A stretch of DNA of 64,000 bases from NCBI RefSeq assembly GCF_000004075.3, contig NC_026659.2:1860001-1924000 (forward strand), written 5' to 3'. The notes beneath the pieces are model-generated. The model did not search any database. It was given only the letters and a program-made list of their open reading frames with translations, and had not been told where the DNA came from. The stretch comes from Cucumis sativus (lineage: Eukaryota > Streptophyta > Magnoliopsida > Cucurbitales > Cucurbitaceae). The translations under genes were made by a program, and so were the position numbers. The number at the start of each line of letters is the position of its first letter. Position 1 is the stretch's first letter. This document shows, in pieces, positions 13,154 to 25,406 of the stretch.

Positions 13154-14002
13154 TTGGATGCTGTGGGATCTTACGAATCTGAAAGAAAAATTCGGAAGTG
13201 ATTATTTTTTGCTTTGTGTAGGTAATTGCCGTTGACTATTCTGTTCTTGAATGTTTTATTATATATATTTTTTTTAATTAAAAATACATCAACAAATTTT
13301 TCATTTTTAATTTTTTGTTCTTTGAACATTGAATTGGTTAAGAGAGTTAGTCTTTAGGAGTTGTTCATGGGAGATAATTGATGCAATTGATCGTAAAGCT
13401 AGAGGATTATTGGTAAATCACTTAGAAAAATTTTCTCTAACTTGATTTCAAGTGTTTCTCAAAATAAGCTTTTTTAACATTTTTCTTTAATTGGTAAAGA
13501 AAAACTACTTTTTATTCTTGCAACTCTTGTTTTTTCATTTTTCTTTATCATTCTCATTCCTAATTTTCTCCATTTCGCTTTTACTCTCTATCTAAATAGA
13601 AAAAGGAAAAAAAAGTGAGAGTGAAATGAAACAAAAAGAGAAAAAATGGAATCAATTAAAATTCTATTAATCAACCAAATTAAGGCATTATGGGCCAAAC
13701 CCACTTTTCATGGCCGGATCATATGCCTCATTCAATACTACCTTTTTTTTTTTCTTTTCTTTTCCTTTCAATTCATTCTAAGAATTCCAACTTTTTATTT
13801 ATGATTTCATTAGTTGAATAACATTAGGTTAACACCAAATTTAATATTATCATTAACATTGATGATGGTTTAAGTGACTATCTTTTTATTTGTCACATTT
13901 GTTAAATTGTTGAGATGAAGGATTCAATCATCTAAATTCTAACTTTTAAATATTAATTCGTTTTTGTTTCCTTAGTTTGAAAATGTTTAATATTTTACCC
14001 GT

Positions 14003-14146
14003 GTATTTTAAATTTTGTTCATTTTGGTCCATATATTTGAACCACAATCATTTTAGTCTTTTATTTTTCTTGTTGCTTCATCTTCATTTTCAAGAGACCA
14101 AAATTTAAAAGTTTAATGACTAAAATGAACCAAAGTTTAAAATATG
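14003..14146. mobile_element. Fold-back (inverted-repeat) element
   Basis: The left arm at about 14003-14029 (TTTTGTTCATTTTGGTC core) pairs with the right arm at about 14118-14146 (GACTAAAATGAACCAAAG core) over roughly 27 bp with few mismatches. The loop between is about 90 bp. It resembles small palindromic elements of plant intergenic DNA whose arms carry the ATTTTGGTCC / GGACCAAAAT motif. No coding capacity is present. Confidence 0.6.
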
Positions 14147-16025
14147 AAAATTAAAATGAACTAAAACAAAAAATACACAAACTTTTCTTTTATCTTAAAA
14201 AAGTGAGTACGTAAAAACGTACTCTCTAAAGGAGGAAAGAAAGTATGAATCCATCAAACTAAAAAAAGATATTGTTAGCAGTTATGGACTTGATTTCAAA
14301 ATACAAGATCTATGAAATGGAAGGTAAGGAATTGAAAATATAGGAATACTGAGTTAAAGAATCGATCTAAACTTCCATTTTAGGTTTTCTAGAGATTCTA
14401 ACTTTCTCAATTAAACTTCTTTCTTCTTTTCTACTTTTCTAATTGAACTAACAATCGCAAACATAACTCATTACCATAAATATCTCTAAACTGTTACTTT
14501 GAAATCATTTATTGTATAAATCTGCTGGCTTAAAGATCTTGTACGTGTTTGAGTTGCTCATTCCTTGTTAGAGCTCCTCTTATCTAGGATCTTCCGTCGG
14601 TGTGACATTGAGTTGAATATACTTCGTTATCAAAGTGAGTACTCAAGTGTTCAAAGATTGATTGAGCACACAGAGAACATTGCTAACTCATTGACAAAAA
14701 ACATTAATTATCAACTCCTCGAAGTGGCAGAATAAAACTATTTATAAAATCTAGATTGACGTCCATTCAGGACACGTACAATATCAACAACTTCCAAAGA
14801 CAATGCCTTATACAATCCATCTACGGTTTAGATAAATAAATCTATTTTCTTAAATGGTAAAAGAAAAACATAATGAAAACCTTTAACTTCCCCCCCAGAA
14901 TATCCAATATATAACTTTCGATTGGCAGAAAGTGGGTTTGGCAATTAAGTTAATGAGCCATTGCTTTAATTTAGAAAAGGATAAACCAAACTATGATATA
15001 ATCATTTTATTGATATTTTAAACATTGGAAACTGACACATCAAAAAGAAGTATTGCTGAATCAGCGCATACCAATGGCTAAGAATCCCAACAAAAAGGGT
15101 AAGTGGGAGATGATGTCACCAACCCCACTTCTAAATCATATATACTTTCAACTTTATATTTAAATTACACACTCACTACTACCTTAATATTATTTGAATC
15201 TCATTCATTTCACATACCATTTTCTCTTTATTGGGTATTCTTTTATTCCCCTTCACTACTTTTCTTTTCCTTCTCCATCTTAACCAAACAAAACAAACAT
15301 ACCCCATATGTTACATTCTATATTCTATTCAACCATATAAAACAAATTTATATATTTTTCATCATCATTTTCCTTTGGATATACTCTTTACACCTATTTA
15401 TGTGTCCATTCTCACTAAACCTATACATCCTATTTCTTTTGTTGCACGTCCTTTTCTATTCTTTTTCTCATACACGTGTTTCGATCTCTTTTAACTATCA
15501 TCCTTCGTTTAAAGTTATAATCTAAAAGTATCGTTATTATTAAATGTTTTAGACACTCCATAGCCAATGAGAATGGATTGAAAGGAGGCATTAATAAGTT
15601 GCATAGAATAGTTATGGATAGTTGTGAAGCCCGTAGGGTGCTTGGGAAAAGGTATAGGTGAGCGCATGAGTCTAAAAGGGAAATGTCAATGCCTTGAGGT
15701 TTGGATCGACCAATCTAGTAGGTATCAATTGCTAATTGAAAAAAAAAAAAACTTAGCTAAACCTTTATTGGTACCATGCAACCTCAAGTGTCAGAGGAAG
15801 GGCCTCTAAATAGCCTCACTTGACTGCCCCAAATAAGATACAACTTTGATTTTCTTACATGCTTAGCTGAACTAAATACTCTATAAATATCAGAGTGTAG
15901 TAGTCTCGACAATAACACTTGTGCAATGATCTCTCATGTAGGCCAACTAGGAATAATTGGAGATTGACTATGAAATGAAGAAGTCAACCAAAGGTCAAGC
16001 TCATGAGGTTATACAATAAATATCA

Positions 16026-16134
16026 GAGTTGGTTTGTTTGTTTTTTATACGACACAAGTGAAGACATGCAGATTTGAACATCCGACTTTAAGAGAATTCA
16101 TGCATGCCAATTACCATTGAGTTTAGTCACTTAA
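16026..16134 (-). mobile_element. tRNA-derived SINE (minus strand)
   Basis: Read on the minus strand, the element starts with an A-box-like ACTCAATGGTAATTGG. It continues through a GCATGCATGAATTC spacer to a B-box-like GGATGTTCAAATCTGC (consensus GGTTCGANNCC). It then runs CTTCACTTGTGTCGTATAAA and ends in a short A-rich tail with AAACAAACAAACC. The layout (A box, B box about 30 bp on, A-rich 3' end) is that of a plant tRNA-related SINE. Decay of the B box suggests it is old. Confidence 0.65.
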
Positions 16135-18660
16135 TTACTAAATGTTACTTTGTTTAACATTGAATATGGAATCTCATAAGAAAAAGTGATTTTTAGCTAT
16201 CTTTCGCACCAATGTGTGTATATATATATATATAAATATATATTCAAAAAGTATCTTTGATTCGTTCATTCATTCATAAGAATTTGGTCATAATCTTTGA
16301 TTCATTCCATCCAAGTAATTATTGAACCACATAAAGTATAAATTACTATTTAAATAGATATTAATAATTATAGATAGGTACATTAGAAATGTCATGATCA
16401 AATAATAGTTATAATAGTGATAAGTACTTGCTATACACATTTGCACTCACCATCCCTTCGCTCCAAATACAAATTCCAACCTACTATCAACACTAAATTC
16501 TTACAATTTCCCTCTACAAACATTTTCTTTTTCAATTATCCTTTTTACTAATTTCCAATTCTAAAAATGTGTGTTTTTTCTAATATAAAACTTAATAATA
16601 ATAAAAAAAAGCTTCTAAACTATATATGAAAATACTTTTAAAATATAATAAAACGTGTGAATTATTATTGCTAAATAAATTAAACAATTAGTCAATATTT
16701 TGAATACTTCTTATTCAAATATTTATTTGTGATTAGAAAAAAAAAACTCTCAACCACGTTCTAATTAAAATAAAAATTGAAGTTTTATGAATGACAAAAA
16801 AAATTATATCAGAATATTAAAATTTTAATTCCTAACATTTTCATCGAATATTCTACATTTTTATGAATCACATAAAAAAAGAAATCAATATTCTCATTAT
16901 ATCATAAAAAAATCTATTAGATATTATAAATAAATAACAAACACGTTAACTTAAAATTGCCTATTCATTAATTTTAATTTTTTAAAATTATCTATCGACA
17001 TCAACACAACTTATTAATATTATCATTGACCATCAAAATTCACATTTTAAACCTTAATTATATTTGAGCAAAATATCGACTCGAAGATCCCAATCACACT
17101 TCTTTACTAATAATCATGTTTTGACTTGAAGAATATTTCACAACCAAAGAAACTAATGATCATAATAATACAATTTATACACACACATGCATTATTATTA
17201 TACATTTAAATAAGTTATGATTCTATTCCATAATTAACTACAAAAATACATATTTAAACAAACATAATATTCTTGAAAAAGCCTTTTCCACGTGTGTTCT
17301 CTTTCCACCAAAAAAAAGAGAGAAAATAATAGTTTTGAAGGATTTGGGGAGCATGTGAGATCCACATTAATATTTGAATATTAGAGAGGAATATTTATGA
17401 TACAAATGGAAGTATTTTAAGGGGAAAAAAAGCTAAAAATATCATGAGAAGTTAATGAAAGAGAGATGAAATAGTGAAATTGGTTGAAAGGGAATGGAAG
17501 ACATAATGATAAATGAGAAAGGTGACAGATTGTATAAAGGTAAGACAAAACATGTTGAGCATATTAGACCACATAAGTTGGGAAATAAATGGACATAACA
17601 TGACCCATTAGAAATTATTGTAGGGTCAATTTTGTCCATGGAAAATAACTAAACATTATTTTTCTTCATAATGAAATGTTCTTATATATTGGAACACTTG
17701 TATTTATTATATCGTGGGAATGTCTCTTCATCCTAATTTCCTTTTTCTCCTTCTTCCATTTATATTTTATAATTAAATATCTAGATATTGTTTATGATTA
17801 ATTCATGCCCTTTTACTTCTAAATAAAGACTTGTGAAAATGCTATTATATTGCATTTATTGTGTAAAGTGAAAATAGTTTATCATTTTTATCTTTTTGTA
17901 ATTTTCTATAAAAAAAAAGTAATTATAATCGTTAATTAAGTTAAAAAATAATTGCAATACAAATATATAATAAAGTTTTTCAATAATACAATTTTATATT
18001 AATTTAATTTTAATCCCTAAATCTATACAAGTTTTTCAAGAAAACATCATGACTTCTCATAAAAACTTATTAGAACAACACGTAAAATATTCTCTATGTG
18101 TTTAATATATTTTGAGAGGGTTACTCATCAATCCGATTGAAATCGATAAAAGAAACAACCATGAAATTGTGGGTTTGAAATTAAAGAGTTGGACATTTGA
18201 TTTGACTTATATGTTTTAATAATTACACAAATTGATTTGATGAGAAACAAAATGATATATGTCTTTCTCTTAATACACACTTTGGTCGACCCTACAACAC
18301 ATATAACACACAAAGTCAACTAGGGTTTTTGTCAAGGCATTAAGACCACATTTGGCTGCTAATTAACTTAACCCCATTAATTATTTTTTAATCCCTTTAA
18401 TTAATTACCCATTATCATATATATATAATATAAAAACCAACCTCTTTTTGGGTTGATCAATTAAATAACTTTTTTACCACAAAAAGGTTCAATATTAATA
18501 TAATTAGTGGGTTGTACACTTTTAAGGTGATGACTAATGGATTAAACCCATTTTAAAAAGATAAAAACTTTAGGATTAGTTTGAAAATGGAAGGAAGAAA
18601 TGGACAAAATAGCTTAGACCCCATGTATGACTGATTTAGGGTTTTCCAAATTGTCCTTTT

Positions 18661-18683
18661 ATATATATATATATATATATATA
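18661..18683. repeat. TA microsatellite
   Basis: An uninterrupted AT dinucleotide run of about 23 bp in intergenic DNA. Length is likely to vary between individuals. Confidence 0.85.
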
Positions 18684-21600
18684 GAAGCACATTTAATTTG
18701 GTGGGGGGAGTTTATTTAGTTAAATTAATGGTATTAATTGTCATTAGCAAAGTAGAATTGGACCAAAGATAATATTAGTTAATAGAAACACCAACATTGT
18801 TAGGCCATGCCATTATTAATTAGAGGACCATATGATTAATTTAAGGAAGATGATAATGGCTAACTAACCCTACTTTTGCATGCAATTGCCTCCCACTAAG
18901 CCCTTCATTTATTTACATGTTTAATTAGAAAAAATAAAATATAATTAATTATCTCCCACTTTAATTTTGATAATTATATACCATATTCAAATTAATAAAC
19001 CATTATCCTCATATTGTGTGTTTGTGGGACTAAGTCTTTAACTTACTCTTATATATTTTTCTTTTATAGCATTTTCATCTTAGTGCTTACACCAATGACC
19101 TAAATTCAATAATGTTATATACATATAAATATCCTTTATCATAATCATTTAATAATTAATCTTTAATATTAATTTATTAATTATTTGTTTGACTGCTCAA
19201 TCTAAAGAAGTTCCATTTTCTAATGAAATCTAGTTGATATATTTAAAAAAGTTAAAAAGTACCATACATTGTGTAATAAACAAAAATTTCAAATTAAATT
19301 TTAGTAATAGTTTTAGATTACAAATTTCTTAACCCCTATACACACGATTGAACTCTATATAAAAGCTCATCTTTTAAATTAAAAGTATTATTTCGAATTA
19401 TAAACCCTAAAACTATAATTAAGTTCAAAATCTAAGTTTAATATATATCTATACTTCATCCTTTGGAATGATTCAAAAGACCCTAAAACTATAATTATTT
19501 TTAAATCAATAAACACCCTTTTGAATGATGCAAATGACAATGTTATTTGTAAATTGATGAACACATATATGGCTACGTACTACTTAGTACTTAATTGTAA
19601 CAAATAATCTCCACTTCAAATTTAATAAAAAAATTCACTTTTAGGTGTTAATTAATAAATTTAATGTGTTAACTATAGGTTAGGTGGAACAATTTTTTTC
19701 TGTTATAATATTATTTATTTTGAATTGGCTATGCTACGTGATTGTTTACATCAACTTTGATTTGTCATCTTAAATTTGGTTATTAATATTTTCTTCAATT
19801 ATTTATTATTACATCACAAGAGATAACAATAAATAACATAAAAACAATAACTTAATTAGTTTATCATATCTCTATCAAAATCATATTATAAAGAAATTAG
19901 TTATCTTCCTCTAAAATAGCCCATAGTTTTAGAACTCAAAAAAAAAAATGTCAAATTATTATAAATCAAACTCGTCTTCATCTCCAACTCATTAAAGTTG
20001 AACTAAACTATAATTTCTACGCCGAATTCTTCACATTTCTCCACATCATTCATTGTCTTATTGTTTAAAACTTGATTATAATTATATACTTTTGCAATTA
20101 ATTAAAGAGACTTTCATTAATTAAATACATGCATTAATTATGCTTAAATTAGGGGAGTTGTTTGCATTTAGAAATAGAATTAGATAAACAAAGTAGGGAT
20201 TATCGTAAGTACGTAGATTATAAAGTATATATAAAAATAGTTCATAAAGTTACAAGAGATGATCAATTCAAACTTAGCTCAAAATTAACAATTAATAATG
20301 TTATTAAAGTATTAATATAAGGAGAAAAGGCAAAAAAAGTACTTAGACAAAGAGAAATGGTTGGCTTGAACTCACTTCTTCTATTCCAACGTGTTTGTCA
20401 CTCTTCAATTAGGTGAAAAGCTCATATCTCTCTATCAATACGAGCACGAAAAGTGATTTTTTAAGAAAAATATAAAAGTAAAATGAAAAATCAACCTTTA
20501 AATTGATAGTATAAATATGGTTAGTTTAATTTAGAGATGAATGGAATATAACTAATATTGATTGATATAAAGAATGAGAATTTTTAAAAAAAATATTCAT
20601 TAATCTAGCTCTATATTTTCATCTAATTAGGTTTTTATGTAAAAGAATAAAACTTTTAATAAAATAGTGTCGATTAAGCTATGTTTATTTTAGGGTGATG
20701 ATCAAATCTTTTTGGCTAAAGATTTAAAGAAAGAAAGAAAAAAAAAAAAAGAATTATAGTATTAGAAAGAAGAGGGTGATGAAGAATTAAGAAAGAGGAT
20801 TGAAGAAAAGTGGAGAAAATGTAAAAAGAAAAAGAAAAGGTATAAAATGAATTGTAAAATTAAAAGGGCAGAAAGGTTAGTGGCAATCGACGTAACACTA
20901 ACAACCAAACCGAGTGGAAAGAGGAAGAAGAAAAGGAAAAAATTAAACCACATTAAATTAAAATATTCAACAATTTCTTTAAAATATAATATATATATAT
21001 ATAAAAAAAGAAGAAGACATCATTCCAATCAAATTCTTAAACTATTCATATGTAATCATTTAATTTTTATTTTGGTATTTTAACTATAAGATACTATAGT
21101 TCCTAAATTTTATAAATATTTTTGTACTTGGCATGGCAATTATTATTAGATTAAAAAAACTTGCAAATATGGTCTAATTTTTAAACCCAACTAAAAAAAC
21201 AGAAAAAAGTCAAATTGGAAATTAAAAACCATCAAAATATATTATCTTTTTTTCTAAAAAACATAAATTTAATGTATGACTTTTCTTTTTTCTTTCTTCT
21301 TATTATTTATTTAATATGATAATGTATTTATTAGAAAGGAGTTTGTTTAAAAATAGAATAAAAAACTAGGTGAATGACAAAATTGTATTTTTATATGAAT
21401 TATAAATATTTTGACCATTTATCTATTTTTGACGATTTTTCGATAATAAATAACAAAATTATTCTACTTTCAATTTATATTTTATATTTGTTTGTGATAA
21501 TTAAATTTTAACTAATCAGTTAGAATAAATTTTGAGAAGTATTTATTATCTAAAGGGTTAGAGTGTTGATAGAATTTTGGTTAATAGTATGAAATTTGTA

Positions 21601-21803
21601 AGTTAGGAAGAAAGAAAGCACATTTAAATTTTATATATTAAAGACATAGACACCATCCTAATCTCCATACAATTATATATATTAGTATATGGTTTAATTA
21701 TTAATTAATTGTGTTTTGGGTTTCCACACATTTCTCATTTTTTAAAATATTTCACTAAAGAAGAAAGAAAAAAAGGAATTCCTAAAAAGAGAAAAGGCCT
21801 CCC

Positions 21804-21810
21804 TATAAAT
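21804..21810 (+). promoter_or_regulatory. TATA box of the first LOR gene
   Basis: TATAAAT lies about 80 bp upstream of the ATG at 21884. It is followed by a CT-rich leader (TTCTTCTCTCTCTCTTACC), the usual arrangement for a plant core promoter plus short 5' UTR. Confidence 0.6.
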
Positions 21811-21883
21811 TCTCCTCTTTCTCAATTCTTCCTTCTTCATCAAACTTTCAAACCTTCTTCTCTCTCTCTTACCTTCAATCTCA

Positions 21884-22733
21884 ATGGCCAAAGTGTACCC
21901 TCAAACAGCGCTGTCGCCGTCGCCGTCGTCCTCGTCGTCTCCATCCTCTTCATCTCTCTGTTCCGAAACAGAAACCGAAACCTTCACTATTTGGATGAAA
22001 TCTCTAATTTACCACACAAATGGCTGCACAATCTTTGATTCTAATGGAGACATCGTTTATAGAGTTGATAACTACGACAGAAAATGCAGTAGCGAAGTAT
22101 TTCTCATGGATCTCAGAGGCAAAGTTCTCTTCACCATCAGAAAAAAGGTAAGCCGAGCGAGCGTTTTCTTTTCTTTTCTTTTCCTTTTGATTTTGATGTG
22201 AAGAAATCATTTGGTTCTGTGTTGGATATATTAATGATAGATTTGAATGAAAATTGAACAGAAATTCTCGATTCTTGGTGGATGGGAAGGATACCGATGG
22301 ATGGAATCAGAGAGAAGTAAGAAGCCTAGTTTTGGAGTGAAGAAATTGTATAGATCGGGATCGAGGAAGAGAAATCAATCGGCGGTTTGTGAAATTAATG
22401 TAGGATTTGAGAGATTTTCATTGGTGAAAATGGATGGAAAATTGGCTTTCAGAATAATCAACATCAATGGAGAAGTAGTTGCAGAGGTAATGAATTGAAT
22501 CCTTAAAACTAAATCTAAATCTGAATCTGAATCTGAATCTGAATCTCATGGTTTTTGAAATGGATTATTGATTGTTTTTTGTAAATTATTATTGGCAGGC
22601 TAAAAGAAAAGTATCATGGAACGGAATATTGTTGGGAGATGATGTGTTGAGTTTGAATGCAAATTCTCAGATCGAAACATCTTTGGTTATGGCTTTGGTT
22701 ACTGTTTATGGATTAATCCGTCGCCAAATGTAA
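21884..22733 (+). CDS. LURP-one-related protein (DUF567), LOR8/LOR11-like
   Basis: Three exons, 21884-22147, 22262-22486 and 22599-22733, encode 207 residues with GT..AG introns. The N-terminus has a Ser/Pro run (residues about 9-25) from a CCGTCG-type repeat. The Tubby-like LURP-one fold follows: ETFTIWMKSLIYHTNGCTIF, DIVYRVDNYD, EVFLMDLRGKVLFTIRKK, then FRIININGEVVAEAKRK and GDDVLSLNANSQIETSLVMA. The family is named after Arabidopsis LURP1, needed for basal defence against an oomycete; the fold resembles scramblases and Tubby, which bind membranes. The biochemical role of this member is unknown. A second LOR gene with identical intron positions lies 6.6 kb downstream in the same orientation. 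Intron 2 carries a hexanucleotide repeat. Confidence 0.93.
22512..22546. repeat. Hexanucleotide repeat AATCTG in LOR intron 2
   Basis: About five to six tandem AATCTG/AATCTA units lie shortly after the splice donor of the second intron of the first LOR gene. Confidence 0.8.
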
Positions 22734-23785
22734 AACTAAATTAGAAGAGCGGAAAGAGAAAGAAAAAAAAGAGTTGATACGAATTTTAGTTTTGTTTTCT
22801 TATTTGGAGGATTTTGTTGTGATGTTGTATAGAACTTTACAGATTTTGGTTTTCTTGTAAAGGATTTAATGTAGATTGTTACGAAGGAATACATATATAA
22901 ATTTCATTAATTCATTCTTCTTTTCTTTCTTTTCATTTTCCTTTCATACAATAATTTTATTAATCAACCTAACTAACAACTATATATCAACTCCTCATTT
23001 ACAACCGCTAACACCTAATTATCCTAACTCGATTTTCAATAGGCTTCATATCATCATCGAGGACTCTAGATCTCTCACCCTAACCATTGTTGCTCATAAT
23101 CGAAGACTCTAGATCTCTCACTTTACCATTGTTGCTCATTGAAGAAAAAAAAAAACTAAGACGAACAACACAAGCAAGATTATGGTTTATTTGGTCTATT
23201 TTTCGATATGTTTGGTACAAAATGATAAATAAATAAAAATTGCTTGTAATCAGATCTAAGGATGTCGTACTTTAGAGAGTTAAACCAACAGATAAAATTG
23301 ATTTTAACTCCTCAATCATCAAGATTAACTCAAATATTTACTAAATTGATTATAGTTTGTTTGATACAGTGGTTAGAAAGCCAACTCCACCAACCAATGA
23401 TCAGTTAAATCAAAAATATTCGTTTTACTCTTTAACTGGAAAATTTTTAGTTACTATAGGAAAGATTAAGATAAATATGGATTTTATTACGGTTTTAATT
23501 ATCATCTTAAAACGATATTATTTATGTTATTGTGTATTATGTATATGATATCACATATGCCTTCCTAACATTTACATTTACATTTACATGTAAGTCGTTT
23601 TGCATGAATTTCTTACATGTTTTAGGTAGAAAATGATGTTTTTTTCTCTTTGATAATATCTACTTTGGGTGGGAATCATATAAGGTTGATATTTTAAGTT
23701 GATCATCTCTTGAAGTTATATGCTTACGTTGGCTAGAAGATACTTATATCATGATTTCTATTTTATTTAATTAATTAAGTTTTTT

Positions 23786-23963
23786 TTAAATATAGAATTA
23801 AAATATTTATAAATACAACAAAATATCACATTGTATCTAAACGACGACGATTATGACGCATAGACACAAATAATCGTCTATTTTATCGCAATAGCTATGC
23901 TGTAATATTTTATTATATGTGGAAGTATTTTCTCCACTTTTGTCATTTAAACAATTTTCTATT
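23786..23963. mobile_element. GATA/TATC-type palindromic MITE (family B, copy 1)
   Basis: The left side has TATTTATAAATACAACAAAA and then ATATCACATTGTATC. The right side, read in reverse, has ACATATAATAAAATATTACA and ends with AAATTGTTTAAATGACAAAA. The middle alternates CGACGACGATTATGACGC and ATCGTCTATTTTATCG, so it can fold on itself. The layout matches the element at 40844-41068. It is a non-autonomous DNA element by inference. Confidence 0.55.
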
Positions 23964-25372
23964 TAATTTATATCTTTTGAACAATTTTCAAAGTTTCAAG
24001 TAAAAGTGAAATATTTTTAGAGTCTAGACATTTCACTATGTGTAAAGATGTATTGTTTTGTATCATTTAACCTAATCCAACGAAACATCAAAAGTGTTCG
24101 TAAATTTTTTCTTCTGTGTTCTAGCTTTGCAATTTGAATTCCAAAACATGATTTGAAATGAATGACGAACATGCTTTGCTAACTTAACTAAGCATATTTC
24201 TTGGCACTTTGTATGTCCCTATATCATAATGTCAACTTTTAGTGTGTTGAAAGAAGGTCTCGATCGTGTCATTAAATTATATGATTATTAAAGAACAAAG
24301 TAGATTGAAAATTCAATATTTAGGTTTGAACTTTAATAAACTTTATTTTTAGATGATAATTAAACAAAATTTACTAATACCTTAATCATTTAGTTCAAAT
24401 TAAAAATAGTTAGTTTATACAAAATTAAGTGAAAAATAATTAGCTCTTATCAAATCAAATAATTAACATAACTAATTGACACATGGCAGTCTATGAATTT
24501 GACATTTATTTAAAATAACAAAGATGCAACTCAAAATAGCAACTCAATATGGAAGAAGAAAGCAAATCATGCAAAGGTAAAGCCAAAATAAGAACAGTTA
24601 TTTAAAATAAATAAAAGACAAAATACTTGATGGTCATGTTGTTATTATCTACTTCTTCTTTTTTAAAAAAAAAAAAAAAAAGCTAAATTAATGTATCTAA
24701 TATTCTCTTAAATAAGATTAAGGATCAATATAAGAGAAGTTATCCTTACATCTAAAATTAAATTAAACTAAACTAAAGAAGTTATACTTATCTAGGAAAG
24801 GGTAATTTAGAAGACAACTACTATAGTTAGTTTTTAATTAATCTTTGATATTGATATTAACTTAACTTTTATAATACTATCATTGTTACAATTATCTTAA
24901 TCTATTTCACTTTACTTTTGTCTTTTTACAACTAAAGTTTTAGAATCTAACAATTTAGGTTTTGTATTTTAACTTTTTTACGATAGTTTTAAGGTTTATC
25001 ATATATGAATAATAATTTAATAATTAATTTAATTAAGTATTAGTTTTTATTGTACAATGTTGTTATATTTAACTATTTTGAATTTTAGCAATATATAATA
25101 TTTTATGCTATTAAGATGAAAATGTTAAGAACAAAGTATTATAAAATAATTAAATTGTGCATAAATGTTTGTGAGTTGATTTATATATTAGGATTATTAT
25201 TGACAGATAAATATATATAAAAAAAAAAATAAGTGGGCATGTTGATGAATAATTTTATTTTATTATTAATGTGTTATACAATGATCATATGAATATTTAA
25301 AAAAACTATTCTTTAGTATAAAGTAATAGAAGTTTTATGTTAGCTTAAACTTTAACATCATTCAACATTAGA

Positions 25373-25406
<34 letters not shown>
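25373..25406. repeat. Compound AC/AT microsatellite
   Basis: (AC)8 passes directly into (AT)9 in intergenic DNA. Confidence 0.85.

Larger units (their letters stand above)
13154..21803. other. Large gene-free intergenic tract
   Basis: About 8.6 kb upstream of the GT90 gene and upstream of the first LOR gene. ORFs here (for example 15103-15525 plus) are low-complexity, F/L/I-rich and without family features. Recognisable pieces are a fold-back element at 14003-14146, a tRNA-derived SINE at 16026-16134 and TA microsatellites near 16212-16232 and 18661-18683. A CACGTG occurs near 17289. A more mixed-composition stretch at 14520-14830 may be an old retroelement remnant that I cannot classify. 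Confidence 0.55.

Noticed and set aside
15103-15525. 140-codon plus-strand ORF
   Set aside because: Composition is dominated by F, L, I, Y and S from T-rich DNA. There is no domain, no splice context, and an overlapping ORF in another frame is equally long, so it is treated as chance.
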